Source: Singulisphaera sp. GP187
Lineage (GTDB): Bacteria; Planctomycetota; Planctomycetia; Gemmatales; Gemmataceae
Assembly (NCBI GenBank): GCA_945861245.1
Contig: CAMAUE010000003.1
Span: 1-64,000, forward strand
Direction: 5' to 3'
DNA length: 64,000 bases
Numbering within the stretch: position 1 is the stretch's first letter; every line of letters begins with the position of its first letter. Positions 37,843 to 47,444 of the stretch are shown here, in pieces. The notes beneath the pieces were generated by a model. The model saw only the letters and a program-made list of their open reading frames with translations, was not told the DNA's origin and searched no databases. Position numbers and translations under genes: made by a program.

Positions 37843-39234
37843 ATGGCGACCATCAGCTTCACGTGCCCCCATTGCGAGAAGGTTCTGCGCTCCACTCAGC
37901 GACCTCCCGCGGGACGCAAGGTCAAATGCCCCGCGTGCAACGAGGGCTTCGTTCCCGAACTGGATAATGACGAAGCCGCCGGCATCCAGGAGGAGCCTCG
38001 CCTGAAATCCAAGGCCAAAGCCGTTGACGACGACGTCGATGCCGAAGAGGTGGACGTTGACGAGGTCGATGACGACGAGAAACCTCGCAAGAAAAAGAAA
38101 AGCAATCGCGACGACGATGACGAAGACGATGGTGGCGCCCGAAAGAAGAAGAAAGGTAAAAAGAAAGCCGGCGCGAACAAGATGCTCATCTACGGCGGTA
38201 TCGCGCTGGTCGGCATTGGCGGGCTGTTCATCTGCGTCCTTCTGGGCGTTGGTGCGTTCGTTTGGCCAGGATTTCTGCGTTCAAATAATTCGGCATTGCT
38301 CGCCTTCGTCGCTCCCGACGCCAACATGGTAATGCACGCCGATCTCAAGCAAACGCGTACGAAAATGGAACCCCTCGAGAAGATGTTTCGTGAACAGGGC
38401 ATAGGCAAGAATCCAGGTCAACCTGAAAACAACGCCATGATCGACCTGATGAAGAACGCCGACAAGCTTGTCGTCTCCAGCAACACGGCCAAATCCAAGG
38501 ATTCGGCAACAACCGTGATACAGGCCCCTGCTGCGGAAATCGAAAAATTCAAGAAATCGCCTGGCATGGGCGCGCCACTTACCATCGGCGGTCATGCCAA
38601 TGTCTATAAGCAGGCAGGCGGTGGAGGAATACTGCCCCGGTTCGTGGCCTTCCCCGCCGCGGACATCGTCGTCTTCGCCGATCAGCCAGAGGCCGAATTC
38701 ATCCGCATTCTCGATCGCGGCAAGAAGGGCGTGCAGCAAAACGCCGCCATTGATCTTGGCAAATCCGCGAGTGGTTCGCTCGTCTGGGTCGCTGTGATAT
38801 TTGACGCCGATATGCGCAAAAACATGAAGCAGTCGCTACAACAATTCGGCAAAGCCTCGAAAAAAATGGAGGCCGCCGTGCCCGCGGTCGATGGTTGCAA
38901 AGGCGTCGTGATCTCATTTGAAGCTACGAACAAGCAGGACCTTAAAATCGCCGCCTCGCTCACCTGCAAAGATGCAGGCGATGCCGCGAAGATGAAAGAC
39001 GGCCTTGATGACGGCTTCAATCAACTGCGCGGCTTTCTTGCTATTATGCAGAACGCAGGCGGAATGATGCCTGGCCAGGCGGAGTTCCCAAAGGGCATCA
39101 TTCAGGATCTGAACTCCACGGCCTTCCAGGTTCAAGGATCCAACGCTTCCGCGACGCTGACGATTACCTCGCAATCCCTGCAGGAGCTAGGTCGATTCGG
39201 CGAGAAGAAGGGCGGCATGGGCTTCTTTCCGTAA
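37843..39234 (+). CDS. Zinc-ribbon (CxxC..CxxC) membrane protein with highly charged linker
   Basis: [83 protein letters not shown]; then TM segment [28 protein letters not shown]. Confidence 0.8.
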   Translation: MATISFTCPHCEKVLRSTQRPPAGRKVKCPACNEGFVPELDNDEAAGIQEEPRLKSKAKAVDDDVDAEEVDVDEVDDDEKPRKKKKSNRDDDDEDDGGARKKKKGKKKAGANKMLIYGGIALVGIGGLFICVLLGVGAFVWPGFLRSNNSALLAFVAPDANMVMHADLKQTRTKMEPLEKMFREQGIGKNPGQPENNAMIDLMKNADKLVVSSNTAKSKDSATTVIQAPAAEIEKFKKSPGMGAPLTIGGHANVYKQAGGGGILPRFVAFPAADIVVFADQPEAEFIRILDRGKKGVQQNAAIDLGKSASGSLVWVAVIFDADMRKNMKQSLQQFGKASKKMEAAVPAVDGCKGVVISFEATNKQDLKIAASLTCKDAGDAAKMKDGLDDGFNQLRGFLAIMQNAGGMMPGQAEFPKGIIQDLNSTAFQVQGSNASATLTITSQSLQELGRFGEKKGGMGFFP

Positions 39235-39296
39235 GCAAATATCGCGTTGCTTGTTCGCCGATTTCGCCACCAACCTGTTACTTTCGATTGGTTTCC

Positions 39297-39773
39297 ATGT
39301 CCGAGCTTACCCACTTCGATGAAACCGGCGCGAGCCGTATGGTGGACACCAGCGCCAAGCCGGAGACGTTGCGCGAAGCCCGCGCCAGCGCGTTGGTGCG
39401 CATGCAGCCGGCGACCTTAACGCTCATCCGCGACCGTGGTCACGCTAAAGGCAATGTGCTTGAAGTCGCGCGCCTCGCGGGTATCATGGCCGCGAAACGC
39501 ACAGGTGAACTAATCCCGCTCTGCCACCCGCTGCCGATCACGTCCGCGAAGATTGATTTCCGTTTCGACGGCGACGCCATCCTGCGCATCGAGGCGACGG
39601 TGCGCGTCTTCGGCCGCACCGGCGTGGAGATGGAAGCGCTGACCGCCGCCAGCGTCGCCGCCTTGACCGTGTACGACATGTGCAAAGCGGTGGATCGGGC
39701 TATGACGATTGAAGCGATTCGTTTGGAAGAAAAACTCGGCGGCAAGAGCGGACACTTCACGAGAGCCGATTGA
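39297..39773 (+). CDS. moaC: Cyclic pyranopterin monophosphate synthase MoaC
   Basis: [73 protein letters not shown]. Confidence 0.95.
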   Translation: MSELTHFDETGASRMVDTSAKPETLREARASALVRMQPATLTLIRDRGHAKGNVLEVARLAGIMAAKRTGELIPLCHPLPITSAKIDFRFDGDAILRIEATVRVFGRTGVEMEALTAASVAALTVYDMCKAVDRAMTIEAIRLEEKLGGKSGHFTRAD

Positions 39774-39814
39774 CAGCACTTTCCAACCTTTCTAAAATTC
39801 AGATAGATTTGAAA

Positions 39815-39990
39815 GTTCAATAGTTCCCATATAGCCCGCCATTGATGGCAGGTTTTTGGTGATCCCGCCGTAACTGGCGAGCGATATGAATTTGCCCGCC
39901 GATGGGTTATGTCTCGACGGCTTCTGCGGTTCGTAAGTGAAAGGAGTCCCCCTTCGCGGAAGAGGCGGGCAAGCCTTGTGAACGGTTCCG
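39815..39990 (+). ncRNA. Candidate structured RNA (about 175 nt) between moaC and polyprenyl synthetase; 6S-like size, family unassigned
   Basis: Long-range GTTC(39823-39826)/GAAC(39980-39983) and GCCCGCC(39834-39840)/GGCGGGC(39964-39970), inner CTTCTGCG(39921-39928)/CGCGGAAG(39955-39962). Confidence 0.35.
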
Positions 39991-40007
39991 CCGCTCGAGG
40001 CATTGCC

Positions 40008-41009
40008 ATGAGTCTTCTCACTGCTCCACCCGCGAATCGCATAATGGCCACGCAGCTATTCACGCCGATCGCTCGCGATCTCGTTGCCGTCGAACGAATC
40101 CTGCACGACGCACTCGAATCATCCCGTCCCGGCGTCGATCAGCTCATCGCCCATCTCGGCCATTACAAGGGCAAACGCCTTCGCCCAGCGCTATTGCTGC
40201 TGACGGCCCGTGCATGCGGCGGCGTCGAATCGGCGCACCATACGCTCGGCGCCGTCGTCGAGATGATCCATACCGCGACGCTCGTCCACGACGACGTGCT
40301 CGATTCCGCCAGCATCCGCCGACATGTGCCCACCGTCAACTCGCTTTGGGGCAACCAGGCGAGCATCCTGCTGGGCGATTATCTCTTCACCCAGGCCTTT
40401 CATCTTTCAGCCACGCTGGATGACGTGCGCGCGTGCCGAATCATCGGCGCGGCCACGAATCGGCTTTGTGAAGGCGAACTGCATCAGATCACCTGCCGTG
40501 GCCGACTCGACCTGAGTGAGGATGAATACTACGACATCATCGACGCGAAGACGGCGGAGTTGACGGCGTGCTGCTGCAAACTCGGCGCGATGTACGCCGG
40601 CATGCCAGACGATGTCATCGCGAATCTGACGGCGTATGGCCAATCGCTCGGCCTGGCGTTTCAGATTGCCGATGATTTACTTGACATCGAAGGCGTGGAG
40701 GCCAAGGCCGGGAAATCGCTGGGCACTGACCTGGAACAGCAAAAGCTGACGTTGCCGTTGATTTGGCTGTTGGAGAACGCGCCGAAAGAACAGCGCGACC
40801 GCGTGCGTTCGATCCTGACCGCCGCAGGCAACCACAAACGCGAGGCGTTGCTGCCCGAACTGCGTTCCGCCGGCGCGCTCGACTTCGCTCGCCGTGAAGC
40901 CGAATCGCACGCCGCCGCCGCCTGTGCGAAATTGGAGTGTCTGCCCGAATCGCCCGAACGCGCGATCCTGGCGTTGCTGGCCGAGCAGGCGGTTCATCGT
41001 GATCATTAA
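40008..41009 (+). CDS. Polyprenyl synthetase (trans-isoprenyl diphosphate synthase)
   Basis: YKGKRLRPALLLLTARA; EMIHTATLVHDDVLDSASIRRHVPTVNSLWGNQASILLGDYLF; GLAFQIADDLLDIEG. Start could also be 40044. Confidence 0.93.
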   Translation: MSLLTAPPANRIMATQLFTPIARDLVAVERILHDALESSRPGVDQLIAHLGHYKGKRLRPALLLLTARACGGVESAHHTLGAVVEMIHTATLVHDDVLDSASIRRHVPTVNSLWGNQASILLGDYLFTQAFHLSATLDDVRACRIIGAATNRLCEGELHQITCRGRLDLSEDEYYDIIDAKTAELTACCCKLGAMYAGMPDDVIANLTAYGQSLGLAFQIADDLLDIEGVEAKAGKSLGTDLEQQKLTLPLIWLLENAPKEQRDRVRSILTAAGNHKREALLPELRSAGALDFARREAESHAAAACAKLECLPESPERAILALLAEQAVHRDH

Positions 41010-41014
41010 TGATT

Positions 41015-41095
41015 TCAGAGATACGCACGAAGTAAGTGGTTAGAGCACGCCGCGATTTGCAAGCTCCAACCACTTACTTCGTGCGTGGCTCTGAC
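41015..41095. terminator. Long hairpin between convergent genes
   Basis: TCAGAG..CGCACGAAGTAAGTGGTTagAGC ... GCTccAACCACTTACTTCGTGCG..CTCTGA; a bidirectional terminator role is inferred. Confidence 0.75.
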
Positions 41096-41105
41096 ATCAA
41101 ACGAA

Positions 41106-42191
41106 TCACTGCCCGCGCGAGGCCGAACCGTTACGGGACGCGGCAATCGGCGCACCCGGCGGGAGCGGACGGCCCGCGACATCGACGTTGCGCTCGTACA
41201 AATGGTCGCGCAGAGCACGGAAGACCTCGAAGCTGTCGGGATAAACCCAGAACGTGACCACGGTGATGTTGCCATCGAGCGAGTCCACCAAACTGCGGAA
41301 TCTCGATTTCTCCGCAAGAGCCTGCGGCAGCGTCTCGCCTCGCTCGGCGTGCATCGGCTCGACGACCCATTCGGATAGACCGTAGCGGAAGCCGTTAGGG
41401 GCGGGATCGCCGACATCGAGCGCGGTGCGTTCGCGCTCGTAGACATAGCGGAGACGATACGGGCCAATCGGCGATGTCGTGCGCGCGACGCGGTACGTGG
41501 TTTTCAATTCCTGCACGATGTCGTCCGTTGTCGATTTCACCTCACGCATTAACGCCGGCAGGTCGATGTAGCTGACTTTACCGCCACGGCATTCGAAGAA
41601 GACTTCGTCGCTATGCACCGTTCGGCTCACCGGCGCATGATATTTCAGCGACTTGATCTTCGCCGGTCCCGCTTGGATCGTCTTGATTTCGCTCAGCAAT
41701 GACTTGGTTCGCTTCTGAACATCGTCGATCGAAACGCCGACCTGACTAACCTGCGTGCCGTCGGCGGCGTTCTTGGCGATGAGGTCGTCACGCTCCTTTT
41801 CCAAATCTCCACGCTGTCGAAGGAGCGAGGTCAACTGCGATGCGGTTGATGCCTGGGTGTCCTCCTCGGCTTGGATGTCTTTGAGTTGCGTGAGTAAACG
41901 CGTCTTCACGTTGTCGAGATCGCGTTGCGCGAACACCAGGCGAGCGTGCAGCGGATCGTCGGTGATTTTCGGCGGATCGACGGCCTTGCTGATCGGCGCC
42001 GGTTCGTTTTCGATATATTGCATCGACGCATGGTACGAACGAGCGCCGACCCAGGCGACCAGAATGAGCCGAATGATGATGCCCACGACATTGGTCACGA
42101 GGTCGAGAAACGCATCGAAGCTGAAGTGAATCGCTTCGTTTTTCGCGGGTCGTCTGCGGCGTAGCATAGAATTATTGACCTTGGGATTCAA
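41106..42191 (-). CDS. Single-TM, possibly TolR/ExbD-like protein with coiled-coil (unknown function)
   Basis: N-terminal FDAFLDLVTNVVGIIIRLILVAWVGARSY; coiled-coil region after the TM; third gene after a MotA/TolQ/ExbB gene. Confidence 0.65.
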   Translation of the reverse strand: MNPKVNNSMLRRRRPAKNEAIHFSFDAFLDLVTNVVGIIIRLILVAWVGARSYHASMQYIENEPAPISKAVDPPKITDDPLHARLVFAQRDLDNVKTRLLTQLKDIQAEEDTQASTASQLTSLLRQRGDLEKERDDLIAKNAADGTQVSQVGVSIDDVQKRTKSLLSEIKTIQAGPAKIKSLKYHAPVSRTVHSDEVFFECRGGKVSYIDLPALMREVKSTTDDIVQELKTTYRVARTTSPIGPYRLRYVYERERTALDVGDPAPNGFRYGLSEWVVEPMHAERGETLPQALAEKSRFRSLVDSLDGNITVVTFWVYPDSFEVFRALRDHLYERNVDVAGRPLPPGAPIAASRNGSASRGQ

Positions 42192-42200
42192 CGATTAGCC

Positions 42201-42275
42201 GTTTAGCCGCTCGCCACTGGCGAGCGCGAATTGCGATCGCTACATGTCGCGCTCGCCAAAGGCGAGCGGCTAAAC
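42201..42275. repeat. Family A palindromic repeat
   Basis: GTTTAGCCGCTCGCCACTGGCGAGCGCGA ... GCGCTCGCCAAAGGCGAGCGGCTAAAC. Confidence 0.9.
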
Positions 42276-42281
42276 GGGCTG

Positions 42282-43997
42282 TTAATCCTGCACATTCTCT
42301 TTCGTCATCGGCACGCGCAGCGGTTCCAGGATTGGGTAGGCACGCAGGAAAGTCTGCACGCCTTCGGTGGAAACCTGGAAGCGGATGACGGGACGATACG
42401 GCGGCTCGTCGGGGCGTACCGAGGCCTGGCGTCGCGCGATCAGGTTGGCGACGTGCTTGAGCAGTGCCGTATCGGTCGCGGTGTCGTCTGCGTTTTTCCA
42501 ACGAAACTGCGTGCCGCCTGGGAAGACGGTGATGTGTTCGGCATAGCTATCGAGCGTGATCACGAAATCCTTGTCGCCGATGATTCGACCCAGCGGCGGC
42601 ACCGGCGCGGGCTTTTCTTTCGGCTCGGCGCCGCCGAATTCTGGCGCAGACCGATCGAGGGGCGAGCCGTTCTTGCTCGGCGGATTCGGCGACGTGCTGC
42701 CACCATTGCCGGATTCCGGCGGTTTGATCGGCAACAGCGGGCGATCGGGATTGTTCGACGCAATCGGCTGCCCGAAGGAGGCCTCGGTGGACGGCATCTT
42801 ACCAACCGGCACAAACGACGGACGCTGCACTGGGATGCCCGTATCGACTCTTGGATACGCAGGACCTTGGCCGTTTGGCAGACTCGGTGCCAAAGGCGAA
42901 ACTGAAGAAACGGGCGACCTGACGCCAAATGTCGGATTCGGGGTCTCGATGCCGGCGGCAATCGATGCTAGCGAACCACCCGCGCCGAGCGGGCTGCTGC
43001 CGGCGATGGTGGACCCACTTGGCGGCGGGAGCGTGCCTGGCGTTCGTGGGTGGATCTGTTCGCGCGGCTTCATCGCAACGCCCGGCGGGGATTGTGGGCG
43101 TCCCTTCGCGAAATCGAAGGTCCACTCGGCGTCGATTAACTCATAGCCAAAGTCGATTTGGTAGCCACGCAACACTGCTTGGGCTTTGTAGTAGCTCGTG
43201 ATACCATCGGGGCGCACCAGAAATAACACGTATGGGCCGGTCTTTTCTTTCAATTCCGCTCGGCCCTTGTCTTTCTCGACAGGTTGGGGCACGAGTTTGC
43301 CGGCCCGTGTTTCGATGGCCTCGCGAATGGATTCCATCGTGAAACCGAAGTCAAGGCGTTCATGACCATCGGGTTGAAATATGACGCCGCTGGCGACGCA
43401 TTCGACGTAGATCGGCTTGCGGAATTCGCCCTGTCTACCTCGATAGGGAATGAGCGAGTAGACTGCTTGTTCTTCTGTTTTGAGCGCGCGAAGTTGACGC
43501 AGCGTGACTTCGAGATCGGCCAATTCCTTGGCGGCTTCGAGCAACTCGGTATTGGTGGCCGTCGCCTTGTTGGTGGACTTCGTTATGCCCGAGCGCTGGC
43601 TTTCGATCGCCAGTCGCAGTTCGCCGATTTTTGCGGATTCGGCAGCGATTTTGGCTTCTGCTTCGATATGTTGCGCTCGGATGACTTCGAGCGTTTGCCC
43701 CGACTGCGCAATCTTTCGGCGTTCGGCTTCGGTCCGCTCGGCGAGTTTCGCGTGCTCGGTCATCAGGCTGCGACGCAGTTTTTCCTTGGCTTGTTCCCAT
43801 TCCGCTTTGCGGGCGTCTTCGTCGGCTGTCGAGCGTTTTTCTTTTTTGGAAAGCAGTTCGGCTGCGTGATGTTGAGCCGCGATCTTGGCTCGGCGATCCA
43901 TGATAAAGAGCAACAGCAAGAGCGATCCCATCGCGCAGAGAAGGACTGCGAGAAACGGGAACGTCGAGACCTGTAGTTTGCTTCGCGGTCGTCTCAT
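42282..43997 (-). CDS. Single-TM, possibly MotB/TolR-like protein with long coiled-coil and Pro/Gly-rich region (unknown function)
   Basis: MRRPRSKLQVSTFPFLAVLLCAMGSLLLLLFIMDRRAKIAA followed by a charged coiled-coil; gene after a MotA/TolQ/ExbB gene. Confidence 0.65.
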   Translation of the reverse strand: MRRPRSKLQVSTFPFLAVLLCAMGSLLLLLFIMDRRAKIAAQHHAAELLSKKEKRSTADEDARKAEWEQAKEKLRRSLMTEHAKLAERTEAERRKIAQSGQTLEVIRAQHIEAEAKIAAESAKIGELRLAIESQRSGITKSTNKATATNTELLEAAKELADLEVTLRQLRALKTEEQAVYSLIPYRGRQGEFRKPIYVECVASGVIFQPDGHERLDFGFTMESIREAIETRAGKLVPQPVEKDKGRAELKEKTGPYVLFLVRPDGITSYYKAQAVLRGYQIDFGYELIDAEWTFDFAKGRPQSPPGVAMKPREQIHPRTPGTLPPPSGSTIAGSSPLGAGGSLASIAAGIETPNPTFGVRSPVSSVSPLAPSLPNGQGPAYPRVDTGIPVQRPSFVPVGKMPSTEASFGQPIASNNPDRPLLPIKPPESGNGGSTSPNPPSKNGSPLDRSAPEFGGAEPKEKPAPVPPLGRIIGDKDFVITLDSYAEHITVFPGGTQFRWKNADDTATDTALLKHVANLIARRQASVRPDEPPYRPVIRFQVSTEGVQTFLRAYPILEPLRVPMTKENVQD

Positions 43998-44018
43998 GCC
44001 GTTGCCTTGGGAGTTCGA

Positions 44019-45356
44019 CTACCTATACACTTGGAAATCAGCCCGCATCGCCGCTTCACGCGAATGGGAGGTAAGACGAATCTGTGGCTGCGGCGCACTC
44101 GTGCTGACGCGCGTCGTCAACAAATGGATGGCACCGGTCAGGCTCGTCACTGCTTGTTCGAATACCTGCGAACTGGCGAGGACGTTGAGGTTTTGCGACA
44201 GCGTTTCTTGCAAACGAATCAACTGCCCTTCGTTCGACTGCACTTTCGACATCATCTCGACCGACAAACCGATGGCATCCGTGAGACGCGCCAAGGCAAC
44301 CTGATGATCGCGGCTGCCTTCCTTCATTACGCTCGTGAGTCGGGCCAATCCTTCGAGCAGGCCGTTGTGCCGTTCGAGCAGTTTCTTTTCGAGATCCATG
44401 ACGCGCTGGGCATAGCGGATCAGGGAGCCTTCGAGCGCCTGTTGCATCGCCAAGGCCCACTTTTCCTCGCTGTTCGGCGATGTCAGTTCCTGCCAGCGTT
44501 CTTCGGCTTTCTCCATGCTGGCGGCCCATATCGTCGCCTGCTTCTCGATTAGCTCTTGCGCGGTGACAGCCAGCGCGCTCGAATCGGAGAGGTCGCTGGC
44601 AGTGCGGAGGAAGCGATGGGCCAACTCGGCATCGACATAGTGATCGACGCGCTCAAGCTGGTTCTGCTCCATTTTTTCGACGAGATAGCTGAAGAACATC
44701 GCCACCAGCGTGACGGATAGGGCGAGTGCGGTTGCGTCGAACGCTTTCGTCAGACCGTTGGTGATGGAGCTTGTGTCGTTCGCCATCTTCTCCGGATCGA
44801 TGCCGCCGATCGCCTCGGTGATGCCAAGAACTGTGCCGAGGAAACCGAGGATCGGCATCGCCCAGATGAGAAAGCGCGTGAGAGCGTAGCTGCCGTCGAG
44901 GGCCATGGCGTCGTTATCAGCCAGGGTGCGCATCTGATCGTCGAGGCCATGCGTCGAGCTGCGATTGGATACGTAGCTGAGGACGTTCGTGACACGTCGC
45001 CCGATCAGCGATCGGCCGGCGTGAGTGCCTTGCAGTTCAAGTGCTTGCTGAAGCTGCTTGACCTGGCCGATGGGGATTGGTTTGCCGCTCCATTCGGGAA
45101 GCAGCGATTGTGATTGGGCATACTGTTCGCGCATTGCGCCGAACAACTTTGCCGCGAAGGCGCCGAGACAGCAGAAGAACAGCACGACGACGACCTGCTC
45201 GGCAAGATGGGCAACATAGCGCTGCACGATCTCGTTTTGCCACGGGCCATTTTGGATGAAATACAATGCGCCAAGACCCATCGGCACGCCCATGACGAAC
45301 GCGGTCCACGTAACATAGGACTGTTGCCGATTATCGTTATTCGCTCGCTCGCTCAT
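44019..45356 (-). CDS. MotA/TolQ/ExbB proton channel family protein
   Basis: YALTRFLIWAMPILGFLGTVLGITEAIGGI ... ITNGLTKAFDATALALSVTLVAMFFSYLVEKMEQNQLERVD. Confidence 0.88.
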   Translation of the reverse strand: MSERANNDNRQQSYVTWTAFVMGVPMGLGALYFIQNGPWQNEIVQRYVAHLAEQVVVVLFFCCLGAFAAKLFGAMREQYAQSQSLLPEWSGKPIPIGQVKQLQQALELQGTHAGRSLIGRRVTNVLSYVSNRSSTHGLDDQMRTLADNDAMALDGSYALTRFLIWAMPILGFLGTVLGITEAIGGIDPEKMANDTSSITNGLTKAFDATALALSVTLVAMFFSYLVEKMEQNQLERVDHYVDAELAHRFLRTASDLSDSSALAVTAQELIEKQATIWAASMEKAEERWQELTSPNSEEKWALAMQQALEGSLIRYAQRVMDLEKKLLERHNGLLEGLARLTSVMKEGSRDHQVALARLTDAIGLSVEMMSKVQSNEGQLIRLQETLSQNLNVLASSQVFEQAVTSLTGAIHLLTTRVSTSAPQPQIRLTSHSREAAMRADFQVYR

Positions 45357-45476
45357 GCGTAACGCTCCCAGAAATAGGATTTGCGCATCAATTCACCATC
45401 GTCATTATCGACGCAACAATGGTAGGAACATCACGATTTTGCAGGTTGTGCGGCGAACTTTCAGAATTGGACTATG

Positions 45477-45499
45477 TAGTTACATAAGATAGGTAACTA
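45477..45499. promoter_or_regulatory. Perfect 7-nt inverted repeat in a divergent promoter region (possible operator)
   Basis: TAGTTAC-ATAAGATAG-GTAACTA between the divergent ExbB-like gene and pyrE. Confidence 0.4.
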
Positions 45500-45512
45500 A
45501 GCTTCTCGCATT

Positions 45513-45557
45513 TGCCGCTTGCGGCTTAGCGCTCAACGTATCCAACGCGGCGCTAAA
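45513..45557. repeat. Family B repeat with shortened right arm
   Basis: TGCCGCTTGCGGCTTAGCGCTC ... GCGGCGCTAAAT. Confidence 0.65.
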
Positions 45558-45585
45558 TGAAATCGATACCGACAGGAAACCTGCC

Positions 45586-46143
45586 ATGCCAACCCCCTAC
45601 CCAAAACTTCTCGATGCCTTCAAAACCCGCGCGTTCTCTTTCGGCGATTTCACGCTCGCATCGGGCAAGAAAAGCAGCTACTACGTCAACAGCAAGAAGG
45701 CGATCTTCAACAGCGAAGTCGTCAACCTGCTCAGCGATGCGATGTGGGACATGACGAAGGACCTCAGCATCGACGCCGCCGGCGGACTCGAAGTCGGTGC
45801 GATCTCATTGGCTGCGGTGCTGGCCCAACGCTTCGCGATGCAGGGCAAGCCGCTTGAAGGTTTCTTCGTCCGCAAGCAGGCGAAATCGCATGGCAGTCAG
45901 GAGCGAGTCGAAGGCGTGCTCAAGCCCGGCATGCGCGTCGCCGTCCTCGATGACGTGCTGACCACGGGCGGTTCGATGTTGCAAGCGATCGCGGAGATCG
46001 AGAAGGTCGGGGCGATCGTTGTCGCGGCCGTCTGCATCGTCGATCGTCTCGAAGGTGCGCGTGAGGCACTTGGGAAGTACGCGTTTCTGCCGATCTTCAC
46101 GATCCGCGACTTCGGCATCGAACCGCCGCCTCCCCCCGTTTAG
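45586..46143 (+). CDS. pyrE: Orotate phosphoribosyltransferase
   Basis: FTLASGKKSSYYVNSKKAIFN; VAVLDDVLTTGGSMLQAI PRPP motif. Confidence 0.92.
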   Translation: MPTPYPKLLDAFKTRAFSFGDFTLASGKKSSYYVNSKKAIFNSEVVNLLSDAMWDMTKDLSIDAAGGLEVGAISLAAVLAQRFAMQGKPLEGFFVRKQAKSHGSQERVEGVLKPGMRVAVLDDVLTTGGSMLQAIAEIEKVGAIVVAAVCIVDRLEGAREALGKYAFLPIFTIRDFGIEPPPPPV

Positions 46144-46202
46144 CGCCCGCTACGTGCGTTCCGAAACGGCAGGGACTTTGCGAGCGCTAAGCCGCAAGCG
46201 GA
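46138..46202. repeat. Partial family B repeat overlapping the pyrE stop codon
   Basis: GTTTAGCGC left remnant; intact right arm GCGAGCGCTAAGCCGCAAGCGGA. Confidence 0.7.
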
Positions 46203-46284
46203 GAATCGAATTCTTTTTCTTTTTTGATGGCATTCGCAGTTTGACCGTGTTACGGTTTTCTCAATCACCACGGAAGTGGACCCA

Positions 46285-46953
46285 ATGATGGACACCCCAA
46301 CCACAACACCGACCAAGCCGAGCGCGACGCCGACAATCCTGTTGACGTGGTCGCCCGCGGTGCAGCTGGCGGTCGGGGCCATCGTGCTGGCGTCTCTGTT
46401 CTTTCTGCTGGGCCGCTGGTCGCTCGGCGGCGCGAATGCCGACCCGGCTCCAGTCACGCACACCGACAAACTCGGCCCGATGCTCGATCTCAATCGCGCG
46501 ACCAAAGCGGAACTTCGCCTCTTGCCTGGCCTGGGTGATACGTTGTCGCAGCGCGTCGTCGAGCATCGCCAACGGGTCGGCGCGTTTCGCAGCATCGATG
46601 ATCTTCGCCAGGTTTCTGGCATCGGTTCAAAGACGCTCGAACGATTGCGGCCGTACCTGTTCGTCGTGCCTCGCGAAAGCTTCGTAGCGTTCGATGACGA
46701 AAGTGAAGCGATGCCGATCGAACCGACAAAACCGACCGGCAAAGGCAAGCAGCCGAGCGAATCGATCGACGTCAATTTCGCCAGCCAGGCCGATCTACAA
46801 AAGCTGCCCGGCATCGGCCCTAAGCTCTCGCAACGCATCCTCGACGAACGAGCGAAGGCAGCGTTCAAGAATGTCGATGAGTTGCGTCGAGTGTCAGGCA
46901 TCGGGCCGAAGACGCTGGAGAAGATCAAACCGTTTGTGGCGGTCGGGAAATGA
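46285..46953 (+). CDS. ComEA-like protein with two helix-hairpin-helix domains
   Basis: LDLNRATKAELRLLPGLGDTLSQRVVEHRQRVGAFRSIDDLRQVSGIGSKTLERLRPYL and IDVNFASQADLQKLPGIGPKLSQRILDERAKAAFKNVDELRRVSGIGPKTLEKIKPFV. Confidence 0.92.
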   Translation: MMDTPTTTPTKPSATPTILLTWSPAVQLAVGAIVLASLFFLLGRWSLGGANADPAPVTHTDKLGPMLDLNRATKAELRLLPGLGDTLSQRVVEHRQRVGAFRSIDDLRQVSGIGSKTLERLRPYLFVVPRESFVAFDDESEAMPIEPTKPTGKGKQPSESIDVNFASQADLQKLPGIGPKLSQRILDERAKAAFKNVDELRRVSGIGPKTLEKIKPFVAVGK

Positions 46954-47378
46954 AGAAGCGTCGCACGATCCTGATCGGGCTTCTTACCACGGTGTTGCTC
47001 ACGCTCGCCTGCTGGTTCGAGCCGACGCATTGCGTGCGAGGCAAGCTGCGCGGCGAAGCGTTTTTCGACGATCGGCCGACATCCTATTGGCGAGGCATCG
47101 TTGTCGAAGCATTCGATATCGATTGGGCGACGTTTCCACGCTTTACATGGTGGGATCGCGTCCGATTTCGCATGGGCTGGGACCAGGGCGATCGGACATT
47201 ATTGCAGCTTGCGCAATCGCTGGACGCAGATTCCGTCGCCGTGCTCGAGGAACTATCGCGTGACACCAATCCGAAGGTGGCGGCGTTCGCAAGCGATTTG
47301 CTGGAGTTGAATCGTTGCCAAGAAGCGCGCGTGTATCCTGACTGGATCTTGCTGTTGAAGAAGCACAACATGCGCTGA
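46950..47378 (+). CDS. Hypothetical membrane-anchored protein
   Basis: MKKRRTILIGLLTTVLLTLACWFEPTHCVRGKLRGEAFFDDRPTSYWRGIV; ATGA overlap with the HhH gene. Confidence 0.7.
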   Translation: MKKRRTILIGLLTTVLLTLACWFEPTHCVRGKLRGEAFFDDRPTSYWRGIVVEAFDIDWATFPRFTWWDRVRFRMGWDQGDRTLLQLAQSLDADSVAVLEELSRDTNPKVAAFASDLLELNRCQEARVYPDWILLLKKHNMR

Positions 47379-47444
47379 TGAAGTTCCGATAGCGATCATC
47401 GAGAGTCGCGAGTATGATAGAAAGAAACCTGAAGGAGCACAAAG

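Noticed and set aside
41106-45356. Zorya defence system
   Set aside because: A MotA-like gene is present, but the partners do not read as ZorB with an OmpA-like domain and no ZorC/D/E gene is nearby.
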